In this document: piece by piece, positions 21,132-32,597 of the stretch | How positions within the stretch are numbered: the stretch's first letter is position 1 | Layout: every line of letters begins with the position of its first letter | Assembly (NCBI RefSeq): GCF_002860345.1 | Contig: NZ_NMYC01000005.1 | Coordinates: 62,001 to 126,000, forward strand | Source of the DNA: Bifidobacterium anseris | Lineage (GTDB): Bacteria > Actinomycetota > Actinomycetes > Actinomycetales > Bifidobacteriaceae | Reading direction: 5' to 3' | DNA: 64,000 nucleotides | Translations under genes and position numbers: made by a program | Notes under the pieces: generated by a model | What the model saw: only the letters and a program-made list of their open reading frames with translations | Database searches by the model: none | What the model was told of the DNA's origin: nothing

Positions 21132-21665
21132 ATGAGCGACCCCCGCGAGGCCAATCCACTGGAGCATACGACCGCTTCGATGACGCATGACAAGCATGCG
21201 CCGCGCGTCGCCCGTTCCGCCTCGAACACCCCGCTGATCGCGGACAAGGATCGTCCCGAGGAAAACAAGCCGGTCCGCCCGATCAAGCGTCGCAAGAAGC
21301 CGGGTGCGCGCCGCATGAAGCTGTCGCTGACGCATCTGGACGCGTGGTCGGTCGCGAAGGTCACGTTCATGCTGTCGATCGCCGGCGCGCTCATCCAGAT
21401 CATCGCCGTCGCGCTGCTGTGGTCGCTGCTCAAGGTCGTCGGCGTCTTCGACCAGGTTACGCAGATCGTCTCGTCGGCCGGCCTCGATGCGGGCGGCATC
21501 AATCTCGCGAACGTCTTCTCGCTGCCGACGATTCTCAGCGGCGTCACGATCTTCTCAATCGTCGAAATCGTGCTCGTCACGATCCTCGTCACGATCTTCG
21601 CGCTGCTGTACAACGTCGTCTGCTCGCTCGTCGGAGGCGTTCATGTGACGCTCGGCGACGACTGA
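21132..21665 (+). CDS. DUF3566 transmembrane protein
   Basis: A 177-residue actinobacterial DUF3566 protein, regularly found after gyrA. The first ~60 residues are hydrophilic and rich in Lys/Arg (KRRKKPGARRMK), followed by a membrane segment (LSIAGALIQIIAVALLWSLL), a short outside loop, and a second membrane segment (VTIFSIVEIVLVTILVTIFALLY). The start ATG follows AAGGAGCAGAGC. Function is unknown; position suggests constitutive expression. Confidence 0.88.
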   Translation: MSDPREANPLEHTTASMTHDKHAPRVARSASNTPLIADKDRPEENKPVRPIKRRKKPGARRMKLSLTHLDAWSVAKVTFMLSIAGALIQIIAVALLWSLLKVVGVFDQVTQIVSSAGLDAGGINLANVFSLPTILSGVTIFSIVEIVLVTILVTIFALLYNVVCSLVGGVHVTLGDD

Positions 21666-21684
21666 TCCTCCGAAATTCGCTGCG

Positions 21685-21723
21685 AAGGCGACCTGTGGAC
21701 GGTAATCGTCCGCAGGCCGCCTT
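21685..21723 (+). terminator. Terminator after DUF3566
   Basis: Imperfect 16-bp stem (AAGGCGACCTGTGGAC against its near complement, two mismatches) followed by TTTTCTTCT, a canonical rho-independent shape. Confidence 0.75.
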
Positions 21724-21738
21724 TTCTTCTATCGTTGC

Positions 21739-21897
21739 GACTGGTTCGGGTGTGGATTGCGGCGGTCGCGTTCGCGGACATATGCCCTCGCGATCGGTTC
21801 GGGTGCAGCGTGCGGCTGTAGCGTTCGCAAAACATCGTCTTCGCGAACGTCGGCGGTGCACAATGTGGCGGAAGCGATCGCGGACGGAAAATCATCC
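21739..21897 (+). repeat. Three tandem 53-bp repeats, copy 1
   Basis: Units start at 21739, 21792 and 21845, exactly 53 bp apart. The first two share GGTTCGGGTG, TGCGGC and GCGTTCGC at the same offsets; the third is more diverged (GGTGCA, GTGGCG, GCGATCGC). The array ends ~46 nt before the VanZ/RDD gene. The same spacing and core words (GGGTGCA..., CGTTCGC) occur in a second array at 44312-44470. The period is close to five helical turns. Confidence 0.75.
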
Positions 21898-21943
21898 ATA
21901 CGGACCATGCTGCGGCGTCGCGGCAGCCGGTAAACTCAAGACC

Positions 21944-23245
21944 GTGTTCAGATATCTCGGGTATTTCAGCCAGTCGTTCATGCTCGCCGTCATGCTGTGG
22001 CCGTTCGTGTCGTTCCTGCTGACGTTGCCGATCGTCGCGGTCATCTATCACCGCAACCATCGATTGAGCTTCATGAGCGCCTTCACCGCCTACGTCGCCG
22101 TGCTCTACGCGCTCGGCCTGCTCGCGTTCACGATGTATCCGATGCCCGACGACCCGACCGCCTACTGCCTCACCCATCATCTGGGCCCGCAGCTTGACCT
22201 GCTGCGCTTCATCCAGGACGCGCAAAGCGGTCTGTCCGGCGTGCTGCAGCTCGTCATGAACGTCGTGCTGTTCATACCGCTCGGCTTCATGCTCGGCCGC
22301 TGGGCCGGCTGGAAGTTCTGGCAGACCGCCGGCACCGGCCTCGCCTGCTCGATCTTCATCGAAACGACGCAGCTCACCGGCATCTGGGGCCTCTACCCCT
22401 GTGCCTACCGCTACTTCGACGTCGACGACATGCTGACGAACACAATCGGCGCGATGCTCGGCTACGCACTCGCCGTCCTCTACACGAAGCTCGTGCCGAA
22501 ACGCACGAAGCAGATCGAAGGCATCAACACGCATCCCGGATTCGTGCACCGCGCCGTCGCGCTCGCGATCGACGTCATCATCATGGACGTCATCCTCTAC
22601 GCGCTCGTGCTGCTGCTCACCTACGTGTTCTACAAGTGCGCGGTCACGCTCGACAGCACGCATTACGCAATCGGCGCGTTGCTCATCACGACCGACGGCG
22701 TGCGCTGGGTGCCCGGCATCCTCGCCGGCATCCTGTTCCTGATCTTTGAGCTGTGGCGTCCATGGCGTCACGACGGCCGCACGCTCGGCGCCGCCTACAC
22801 GCGCATGACGATCGAGACGATGCCGCGCACCGGCTGGCGGCGCATCCTGTTCTACGCCGTCCGCATGCTCGTGCTCGGCACCTGGTTCGTACTGCTCAAC
22901 ACCGGTGCCGACCGCTGGTTCTGGTATCTGACGGCCGCGCTCGTGCTCTGGTGGATCTTCGTGCACCGCATGCCGTGGGATCTCGTGCCGGGCGACGCAG
23001 TCACGACTTCAGCGCATCTGCAGCACGACCATGAACAGCGCGATGACGTGGCACACGTATCCGCCGATTGTCCCCAGATGGAACAGCTCGTGGTATCCGA
23101 ACCAACGCGGGAAGGGGTTGGGCTTGCGCAACGCGAAGAACACGGCACCGATGATGTAGCAGGCGCCGCCGCAGATGACGAGAATCGTCGGCACCGGGCC
23201 GATGTACGGCGAAACCCAGAAGAAGTAGATGATCGACAGCGGTGA
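21944..23245 (+). CDS. VanZ-like / RDD fusion membrane protein
   Basis: A ~433-residue protein. Residues ~1-180 form a VanZ-like domain (FTMYPMPDD, LVMNVVLFIPLGFMLG, FIETTQL, DVDDMLTNTIGAMLGY). Residues ~195-350 form an RDD domain (FVHRAVALAIDVIIMD, DGRTLGAAYTRM). About nine membrane segments. The start is a GTG giving MFRYLGYFSQSFML; the ribosome site is weak and an upstream start cannot be excluded. The last ~80 residues are non-conserved, very hydrophilic, and lie antisense to trhA, suggesting that the original stop was lost. Role unknown; VanZ proteins are linked to resistance to lipophilic or glycopeptide drugs. Confidence 0.75.
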   Translation: MFRYLGYFSQSFMLAVMLWPFVSFLLTLPIVAVIYHRNHRLSFMSAFTAYVAVLYALGLLAFTMYPMPDDPTAYCLTHHLGPQLDLLRFIQDAQSGLSGVLQLVMNVVLFIPLGFMLGRWAGWKFWQTAGTGLACSIFIETTQLTGIWGLYPCAYRYFDVDDMLTNTIGAMLGYALAVLYTKLVPKRTKQIEGINTHPGFVHRAVALAIDVIIMDVILYALVLLLTYVFYKCAVTLDSTHYAIGALLITTDGVRWVPGILAGILFLIFELWRPWRHDGRTLGAAYTRMTIETMPRTGWRRILFYAVRMLVLGTWFVLLNTGADRWFWYLTAALVLWWIFVHRMPWDLVPGDAVTTSAHLQHDHEQRDDVAHVSADCPQMEQLVVSEPTREGVGLAQREEHGTDDVAGAAADDENRRHRADVRRNPEEVDDRQR

Positions 23246-23854
23246 CAGTCCCAGAATGCAGTAGATGATCGTGAACAGCCAGTCAAGCCCCTCCGGGTAC
23301 AGCAGGTGCACGACGGTGCCGACGACCGCCGTCACCCATAGGATGCCCATGTACGTCCAGCAGATCGGCTTGTTGTTGAGCGCGAACAGGAACGGCGTGC
23401 AGGTGCCGGCGATCACGAGGAAGATGTTCGAATAGTCGATGCGTACGAGGACGGTGTCGACGAGCTTCGGGAAGTGCCCATGCCCGAGGTGCAGCGTCGC
23501 GCTCACACCGAACAGCAGCATGACGGTCGCGCCGTAGATGCTGATGCCGACCTTCATCCATCCCGCCGGGGCGAGGCAGATGAGGATGACCGATGTGGCG
23601 ATCGAGAACGGGAACGCGATCAGGTGCAGCCATCCGCGCAGTTTCGGCTTCGCGCGCAGGATCTGCTGGCGTTCGCTCCAGTCGCGGAACCATGCGGTGC
23701 GCTGTTTCTGCTCGTTGAGTTTCTTCGCCGTGACCGCCTTCTTCGGCTTGCGCGGCTCCTCGTTTTCCGTGCGTGGGATGTTGTAGATGGGGCGATGGCT
23801 CTGAGAAATCGCCCGTACCTGATTCTTCCGTTTTCTGCTGTTCTCGCCGGCCAT
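23009..23854 (-). CDS. trhA: TrhA/hemolysin III family protein (PAQR)
   Basis: A 281-residue seven-helix membrane protein with PAQR metal-site motifs: SATLHLGHGHFPKLVDTVLVR, RIDYSNIFLVIAGTCTPF and HELFHLGTIGGYVCHVIAL. The first ~90 residues are basic and cytoplasmic (MAGENSRKRK onward). The start was set at this ATG; a longer frame upstream has no ribosome site. TrhA-type proteins affect membrane energetics or fluidity rather than acting as true hemolysins. Its 3' end overlaps the VanZ/RDD gene by 237 bp on the opposite strand. Confidence 0.88.
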   Translation of the reverse strand: MAGENSRKRKNQVRAISQSHRPIYNIPRTENEEPRKPKKAVTAKKLNEQKQRTAWFRDWSERQQILRAKPKLRGWLHLIAFPFSIATSVILICLAPAGWMKVGISIYGATVMLLFGVSATLHLGHGHFPKLVDTVLVRIDYSNIFLVIAGTCTPFLFALNNKPICWTYMGILWVTAVVGTVVHLLYPEGLDWLFTIIYCILGLSPLSIIYFFWVSPYIGPVPTILVICGGACYIIGAVFFALRKPNPFPRWFGYHELFHLGTIGGYVCHVIALFMVVLQMR

Positions 23855-23896
23855 GCCTCTAGCATAGGGTCGCGCACGGGAAGAGCATGAAAAAAC

Positions 23897-23930
23897 GCGC
23901 GGTCGTTCTTCTGACGGGGAACGACCGCGC
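23897..23930 (-). terminator. Terminator of gdhA
   Basis: A 12-bp perfect stem (GCGCGGTCGTTC and complement) followed on the minus strand by GTTTTTTC. It lies 44 nt after the gdhA stop. Confidence 0.85.
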
Positions 23931-23973
23931 ATGCGGGTGGCTCGCGTATTGATACGACGCGGCGCCGGCGGGC

Positions 23974-26773
<2,800 letters not shown>

Positions 26774-27248
26774 GGAAGCTTCCTTTCGATGGACGTCCGA
26801 TGGATGTCCGATGGACGTCAAACCGCGCGGATCCGGGGTCGCCGCCGTGCTATGCATGGGGATATGCGCGACCGATCGCGATGATGAACCCGGTGCCCCA
26901 GTCGAGTCGGTGGCGTCGTACATGGCGGCGTCGCCATTGTAGGCGCGCGGGCAGGGTCGGAGACCGCGCTGTTCGCGATGCGCCTGACACGGCCGTCGCC
27001 GTTGCATGATCGGGCGCCGGCGGATTCATGAATCCGGGATTGTTGCGCACATCGGCGACAATGCGCGCAACGCGGAAGTCGGCGGCAATTCCGACGATAT
27101 GGACATGTTCCCGTAATCGAGTCGCTTACTATGACAGTACGTGGTCGTCATTGCGCCGATTTCCGCCCTTCTCCATGCCATGAGGCGGAGGGGCACCGAC
27201 GGATGGCTGGCCATCACCCGTCGGAACACTGAAAAAGGAGTCAGCATC
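26774..27248. other. Intergenic region between divergent MFS and mscL genes
   Basis: No convincing ORF. It contains three tandem 11-bp repeats CGATGGAYGTC at 26787-26797, 26798-26808 and 26809-26819 in the MFS leader, a 16-bp palindrome CGGATTCATGAATCCG at 27021-27036, a near hairpin GTTGCGC...GCGCAAC around 27042-27071, and an mscL ribosome site AAAAAGGAG just before the gene. TTACTATGAC near 27125 could be an mscL -10 element. Confidence 0.5.
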
Positions 27249-27737
27249 ATGTTGGACGGATTCAAGAAATTCATTGCGCGAGGCAATATGGTCGACATGG
27301 CGGTCGGCGTCGTCATGGGCGCCGCGGTCACGGGCGTCGTCAACGCGCTCGTCGACAGCATCATCAATCCGCTCGTCGCCGCCATCTTCGGCAAGCCGGA
27401 CCTGAGCAAGACGTGGAACTGGACGATCACGAACTGGGCCGGAGAGAACTCGGTCATCTCCTTCGGCTCCGTGCTCAACGCGCTGCTCAACTTCCTGATC
27501 ATCGCCATCGCCGTCTACTTCTGCATCGTCGTGCCGATCAACAAGCTGCGTGACATGAGCGAGAAGGCGATGGCGAAGGTCAAGGGCGACAAGGACGAGG
27601 ACGTCGCCGCCGCCGAACCCGACCTGAGCCCCGACGAGCAGACCGTCATCCTGCTGCAGCAGATCCGCGATTCGCTCGCCGCCCAGCAGAACACCGGCAA
27701 CGCCGCCACAGTCACGGCAGCCCCCGAAACCAAGTAG
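27249..27737 (+). CDS. mscL: Large-conductance mechanosensitive channel MscL
   Basis: A 162-residue channel subunit. N-terminal helix MLDGFKKFIARGNMVDMAVG leads into TM1 (GVVMGAAVTGVVNALVDSIINP) and TM2 is in FGSVLNALLNFLIIAIAVYF, followed by the cytoplasmic helix bundle. It opens under membrane tension to release solutes on osmotic downshock. The C-terminus is longer than in E. coli and ends in a polar Ala/Thr-rich tail. The start follows AAAAAGGAGTCAGCATC. Confidence 0.95.
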   Translation: MLDGFKKFIARGNMVDMAVGVVMGAAVTGVVNALVDSIINPLVAAIFGKPDLSKTWNWTITNWAGENSVISFGSVLNALLNFLIIAIAVYFCIVVPINKLRDMSEKAMAKVKGDKDEDVAAAEPDLSPDEQTVILLQQIRDSLAAQQNTGNAATVTAAPETK

Positions 27738-27782
27738 CAGCCGCATTTCGCCGTACCGGTTGCATATACGACCGCATTGCTT

Positions 27783-27813
27783 GGGCAGGCGTCCCGAATC
27801 CGGACGCCTGCCC
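27783..27813 (+). terminator. Terminator after mscL
   Basis: Perfect 12-bp stem GGGCAGGCGTCC with seven-base loop, 46 nt after the stop. Confidence 0.65.
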
Positions 27814-27868
27814 ATGTCGTAATCGGGCATAGAGACAGACAGGGAATACGCGCAATAGGTAGAGGTCA

Positions 27869-27896
27869 CATGCGGGGTAGGAGATCTCCCCGCATG
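27869..27896. terminator. Short hairpin between mscL and the DUF2207 gene
   Basis: Nine-base stem CATGCGGGG facing CCCCGCATG. It may serve the leftward DUF2207 transcript; no T-run. Confidence 0.35.
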
Positions 27897-27968
27897 CGCC
27901 ACCGCACCATGAATCCGGTTCTGCGTCCCACTGGACGCGAAGAATCCCGTGCGCGGCGGCGGTCACCA

Positions 27969-30191
27969 TCAGCGGCCGCCGAACGAACCGCTGCCGGCGC
28001 CGCCTGTGCCACCGCCAAAACCACTGCCCGACGACGATCCGCCGCCCGAGGCCGCAGACATCATCGACGAGAAATTGGAACCCATCTGCGAACCGAAATC
28101 GAAGAACGACGCGCCGCCGACGCTCGCGCCGCCATCATTCGTGAACGCGGAGCCGGACGTCGTCGAACACATCGACCAGTAGAGGACCGGCGCCATGTCG
28201 GCGTGCGCGTCGAGCCATGCGGCGTCACGCAGCTCGACGGCGGCGCTCGCGAACTGCGCGACGACGTCCTTCGAAATGCCGAAAGCCGTCGCATAGACGA
28301 GATATTCGCCCCACAGCGTCACGTCAAGCATCGTGCGGGCCTCGAAATGGCTGAAATCGAGCAGATAGCGCGCCAATCCCTCCACCTGTCCGACGATCTC
28401 TTCGCCCTGCGGGTCGATCGTGTACTTCGGCGCGCGGATCATCGGGAACAATGTCAGCGTCAACGCCACGCAGGCGACGATGCCGGTGAGCACGATCTCG
28501 CCGACGCCGAAGCACAGCAGCACGCAGCCGAGCAGCAGCGACGCGATCGCGCCGGCGCCCCACCAATGCAGCGCGCGGTCGGACACCTGCACGGCATGCG
28601 CATGCTGCAGCTCGCCCCGGCACGTCTGCGTGAACTGCTTGAAGCGCTTGCTCGCCTGCTTCCATTTGCGCACCGTCTTGTTTATCTGCCTCGTGTCGAA
28701 GACATTCGACTGTGAGCGTTCGCCGATCTCCAACAGGATGTCGAGCAGCGCGCGCTCCGACGCGCACAGGCGCGCCGTGTGAGGATCACGCTCGTCGAAG
28801 GCGGCGGGCAGCAGCACGAACGTGCACTGTTTCATCGCTTTGCGTCGGCGATCGTCGTCGAGCATACTGAGCCTCGCCATCGCCATCGGCGGCGTCGTCC
28901 TCGTCAGATCGAGCGGCGGTTGCCCGTCCTCGCCGTTGTACAGCGCGATTTTGCCGGGGAAGACGGCGACGATGCGTTTGTTGACGAGCGACATCAGCGT
29001 GGCAGCCATCGCCGGCGCCGTCGCGGCCTCGCCGTTGCCGTAATCGATGACGATGTTGTACAGCCGTGCCGCGGCACCCGGGTTGAGCGACGGCGCGGCG
29101 CGCCAGTATTCGATCGGGCCGCGGTAGCGGATGCCGCGCAGGATGCGTGCGCATTGGATGAACTCGGCGACGACACAGACGAGCCACAGCGCGGCGCCGA
29201 TGGCGATGCCGGCGATCGTGAGCCGCGCGTCGCATGTGCGTTTGCTGTCCCAGTCGGCGCGCGCCTGCGCTTCGGCGGCGATCGTCGCATCCTTCGTCGC
29301 CGTGTCCGCCATGCGCATGACGTACGGCGTGACATCGTTCGCGGTCATGCTCAGATAGTCGACGTACATGCGCGAGCGGACGTCGTGCGCGCCGAACTCG
29401 AAACCATCGTCGATGCGGCTGATCGACGATTCGGGACCCTCGAAATGCAGCCACGCCCACGAATCGTCGGCATCGAGCGGCTGCGGGTAGTGCACGCGCG
29501 CCGTGAGCGTGCCGATTGGCACCGAGTTCTCCTTCGACGCGGGCTCCCATTGGAACTTCGTGACGTCGCTGTAGGAGGTCGCGACGTTGTCGAAGGTCAT
29601 CTCGACGCGGAATCGCAGACTAGATGCGCGCTTCGTCTCTGGGATGTTCCAACCGACCTCCACCGTCTGCTTATGCGGATCGGCCACGTTGTCGGTAGGT
29701 GTGATCGATGTGTATGAGGTCAGCGGTGACTGTTTCGACTTCGGATTCTCGACGTTCGCGATGTACCAGGTGCCGGCGTGCTCGCTGTTCCAGTTGTGTG
29801 CGCGGCGCACGTCCTTCGGCTGCACAATGTCGCCCTCGGTGTAGATGTCGCCGGTGTCGAGGCTTTCGACCGCGATGCCGCTGATGCCGGTCAGCTGGTT
29901 GGAGTCGAGCGTGTAGCGTTGGTAGATCTGACGCCACGGCTTGTGGTTCTTCTGCTTGTCCAGCCGCACGTCAACCGTTTCCGTGATGCGCAGACTGCCG
30001 TCGTCCTCCACGGTCACGTCGTAGTCGAGTGTGCGGTAGGCCATGCGCGCGTCACGGCCGCTGTTCGCGATGCCGGCGATGAGGATCGTACCGGCGAAGC
30101 CGAGGAGGAGGGCGGTGATGATCGTCGTGACAACGGCCAGCAGAAGGTTGCGCTTGCATGACCGTGGGGATTTGACTGTGCTGGTGCTCAT
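27969..30191 (-). CDS. DUF2207 membrane protein with Gly/Ser-rich tail
   Basis: A 740-residue protein. An N-terminal membrane anchor (LLLAVVTTIITALLLGFAGTILI) is followed by the extracytoplasmic DUF2207 domain (~55-290, starting YDVTVEDDGSLRITETVDV), a membrane helix (~325-345), a cytoplasmic region, a pair of membrane helices near residue 560 (WGAGAIASLLLGCVLLCF, EIVLTGIVACVALTLTLF), a conserved region with GLARYLLDFSHFE, and a C-terminal tail of Gly and Ser. Function unknown; such proteins are common in Gram-positive envelopes. The start is the ATG of MSTSTVKS; a longer frame runs upstream without a good ribosome site. Confidence 0.82.
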   Translation of the reverse strand: MSTSTVKSPRSCKRNLLLAVVTTIITALLLGFAGTILIAGIANSGRDARMAYRTLDYDVTVEDDGSLRITETVDVRLDKQKNHKPWRQIYQRYTLDSNQLTGISGIAVESLDTGDIYTEGDIVQPKDVRRAHNWNSEHAGTWYIANVENPKSKQSPLTSYTSITPTDNVADPHKQTVEVGWNIPETKRASSLRFRVEMTFDNVATSYSDVTKFQWEPASKENSVPIGTLTARVHYPQPLDADDSWAWLHFEGPESSISRIDDGFEFGAHDVRSRMYVDYLSMTANDVTPYVMRMADTATKDATIAAEAQARADWDSKRTCDARLTIAGIAIGAALWLVCVVAEFIQCARILRGIRYRGPIEYWRAAPSLNPGAAARLYNIVIDYGNGEAATAPAMAATLMSLVNKRIVAVFPGKIALYNGEDGQPPLDLTRTTPPMAMARLSMLDDDRRRKAMKQCTFVLLPAAFDERDPHTARLCASERALLDILLEIGERSQSNVFDTRQINKTVRKWKQASKRFKQFTQTCRGELQHAHAVQVSDRALHWWGAGAIASLLLGCVLLCFGVGEIVLTGIVACVALTLTLFPMIRAPKYTIDPQGEEIVGQVEGLARYLLDFSHFEARTMLDVTLWGEYLVYATAFGISKDVVAQFASAAVELRDAAWLDAHADMAPVLYWSMCSTTSGSAFTNDGGASVGGASFFDFGSQMGSNFSSMMSAASGGGSSSGSGFGGGTGGAGSGSFGGR

Positions 30192-30633
30192 GATGGTTGC
30201 CGGCGCCTTTCTTGGGTTATGCATGCCCGGCTTCTGCTTGTGCGAACGTTCGGTGCTGTAAATGATGAAGATTGTGGCATAGGGGAGGAGCGGAGCGGGG
30301 CGGCAAGTCCATCTCCTGAGAATGCCGTTGTGTGTGGGGGGAGGGGGAGAGACGCCCGCATTGGGGTATGGGTCGGTTCGTCGGGCGGTTCGATGGATTG
30401 GGTCGGAAAAGGGGTCTTTTGCGGGTTGGTTTGTCGATAGTGCCGATGGGCTGGGACGCGGACAGACCTGCCTGCGGGGGAAAATGTCGAGTTGGTCGAT
30501 GAAACGGGACGAAGACGGATGGCCGGTAGTGGAATATCGGACGCTTGGCGGGGTGAAACGGCGGTATATTGGCGGGAAGGAGCAGTGGGCATCGTGGTGA
30601 GATGGCGACGAACCGATAGGAAAGGGGACAACG
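30192..30633. other. Intergenic region between divergent DUF2207 and zinc-ribbon genes
   Basis: 442 nt with no firm gene. A G-rich stretch lies at 30325-30350. A possible 38-residue ORF starts at 30484 behind GCGGGGGAAA (ending KEQWASW at 30600), but coding evidence is weak. Both flanking promoters must be here. Confidence 0.35.
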
Positions 30634-31938
30634 ATGGTGCAGCGGGAATGGGGATCGTGCCCGAATTGCGGCATGAATGTGGCGGCGGATGCCGCGATCT
30701 GCCCGAACTGTGGGATGCCGCTTGAGACTGCGCCGATGCCGGATCAAACGCGGGTTGCGACGGGCATGATGTCCGCCATGGACGAGACGGCGACCTTCGT
30801 GCCGTCGGTGCCGCCTGCGCCGTCCGCGCCGCCGGTCGTGAATGTGCCGGCTCCGGCACCGCAGCCTGAACCGTCTCATGATGACCGGCATGCGCATGGC
30901 GCCGGAAAGGCCGTCATCATCACGGCAATCGTCGCGGCCGTCGTCATCGTCATCGGTGCGGTTGGAGGCTTCATCTGGAATCGTCGGCACCAATCGGAAT
31001 TGACGCAGGCGCGAGAATCCTGTACCGCCGCTGTGCAGGAACTCGAAGATCAGTACGCGGCCGCGCAGCAGGAAGTCGATGAGGCGCAACAATTGGAAAC
31101 GTTGTCGGCGGATGATGTGGCCGATGAGGATACAGTCACGGAACTCAAGGGTGCAATCGACCGTTATCGCAAACTCTCCGGCGACAAAAACGGTTTGACC
31201 TGCGCAACGGATGCACATAAGGATGTGCTCGACTACGTGACGCAGCAGGCGCGTTCGCGTGCCGACGCACAGCGCAAGGACGCGCAGGCTGTCGCCCAGG
31301 CAGTCGAGGCGGTGAAAGCGTCGCGCAAGGCGCAGCAGAAGGCCGATGAGCAAGCCGCCGATGCGGCCGCCGAGGAAAAACGCCAGCAGGAGCAGCAGGC
31401 GGCCGAAGAGGAGGCGCGCAAGGCGCAGCGGACAAACGATGATCAGGAATCGACGAATTCGTCAGCACGTGCCAACGGCGAGAACATCGACGGTGATTGG
31501 CTGTCCTACCCGAAGGGCGGCAAGCGGGAATACATCAACGCGCGCTACGGATTCAGCGCACAGATCCCCGAGGATTTCGCAATCGTGACGCCCGCACCGG
31601 ATAACGGCGCCGGACGGACGTTCGTGAACAAGGATCTGGACATGCGCATCACCGTCAGCGCGATGCACAATGTCCTGGATACGACGCCGCAGCAGCAGCT
31701 CGCGATGTACAAGAACAATTATGACGTCAGCTACAGCCTCATCAAAGGCGACGTCATGATCGCCACGTGGGCGCAGGATGGCGACGTGCATTATGTGAGG
31801 GAGATCATCGGGGAGAAGGCCATCAGCACGATCGAGTTCACCTATCCGGAGACCAACCATGCCTCATGCGATTCGATTCTGGAGGAGACGTCACCGACGC
31901 TGTCGGCGCCGTACACGCATGGTGGTGCCGACAGGTAA
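30634..31938 (+). CDS. Zinc-ribbon, membrane-anchored coiled-coil protein
   Basis: A 434-residue protein. The N-terminus has two CPNCGM knuckles forming a zinc ribbon, then a Pro-rich linker, one membrane helix (AVIITAIVAAVVIVIGAVGGFIW, ~93-115), a long Gln/Ala/Glu-rich coiled coil (~120-270), and a globular C-terminal domain (~285-434) that starts YPKGGKREYINARYGFSAQIP, similar to domains that sense or bind at the cell surface. The N-terminus should be cytoplasmic. Function unknown. It is divergent from the DUF2207 gene and followed closely by the SnoaL-like gene. Confidence 0.75.
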   Translation: MVQREWGSCPNCGMNVAADAAICPNCGMPLETAPMPDQTRVATGMMSAMDETATFVPSVPPAPSAPPVVNVPAPAPQPEPSHDDRHAHGAGKAVIITAIVAAVVIVIGAVGGFIWNRRHQSELTQARESCTAAVQELEDQYAAAQQEVDEAQQLETLSADDVADEDTVTELKGAIDRYRKLSGDKNGLTCATDAHKDVLDYVTQQARSRADAQRKDAQAVAQAVEAVKASRKAQQKADEQAADAAAEEKRQQEQQAAEEEARKAQRTNDDQESTNSSARANGENIDGDWLSYPKGGKREYINARYGFSAQIPEDFAIVTPAPDNGAGRTFVNKDLDMRITVSAMHNVLDTTPQQQLAMYKNNYDVSYSLIKGDVMIATWAQDGDVHYVREIIGEKAISTIEFTYPETNHASCDSILEETSPTLSAPYTHGGADR

Positions 31939-31948
31939 GGATGGATAT

Positions 31949-32356
31949 ATGGCGGTGGACGAAACAACGGCGGCGACGGTGGTGCGCGAGTTCTTCACGG
32001 CGGGATACATCGATCATGATTATGACCGTGTGATGGATCTCGTGGCGCAGGACTATGTGGATCACAGTCCGGCTGGAGCGCGCAGCAACGCGGACGCTGT
32101 GGGGATTCTGCGCATCGTCGAGGGTATGTTCAACGATTTGCAGTTGACATTTGAGGACGTGTTCGCAGACGGTGCGATGGTGTCCACGCGCATCCGGTAT
32201 GAGGGCTATCAGATAGGCGAATGCTGCAGGGTTGCGCCGACCGGACGCCGGATTGCGTTCGAGGCGCTCGAGAACTTCCGCGTCATCGACGGGAAGATTG
32301 TGGAGTCGTGGGGATATTGGCCCGAAGCGCAGATCGTCGCGATGCTCACCGAGTAG
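31949..32356 (+). CDS. SnoaL-like / ester cyclase-type protein
   Basis: A 135-residue cone-fold protein of the SnoaL/NTF2-like group: FFTAGYIDHDYDRVMDLVAQDYVDHSPAG, GRRIAFEALENFRVIDGKIVESWGYWP. Members range from cyclases to proteins with no known activity, so no substrate is proposed. The start ATG follows TAAGGATGG and lies ten nt after the preceding stop, suggesting one transcript with the zinc-ribbon gene. An alternative start lies further upstream. Confidence 0.75.
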   Translation: MAVDETTAATVVREFFTAGYIDHDYDRVMDLVAQDYVDHSPAGARSNADAVGILRIVEGMFNDLQLTFEDVFADGAMVSTRIRYEGYQIGECCRVAPTGRRIAFEALENFRVIDGKIVESWGYWPEAQIVAMLTE

Positions 32357-32597
32357 ACGACGGTCGTCGATGCCGGGGTCGCTGGGCGGCATCCGCGCGT
32401 TGGGTATCGCTCACAGAATAGCGATGTGTGCGTTCTAGCTCGTGCAGACGTCCATGGCGGCGAAGCATAACCGTAACAAAACCAATGGTTACAGGTAATT
32501 TCTTCTTCCTATACCGGAATGCAGCACTGTTACAGGACGCGATAATCCATACAGAGGGCATGTACATGCATAAATATGGAATGGATGGGAGAAGGAC

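Noticed and set aside
18222-21335. 1037-codon open frame on the minus strand across gyrA
   Set aside because: Arises from the codon bias of gyrA read antisense; no start site, no domain pattern, and full overlap with a certain gene.
30240-30252. GCGAACGTTCGG near the DUF2207 start as a LexA box
   Set aside because: The half-sites CGAAC/GTTCG are fused with no four-base spacer, so it does not fit the SOS box.
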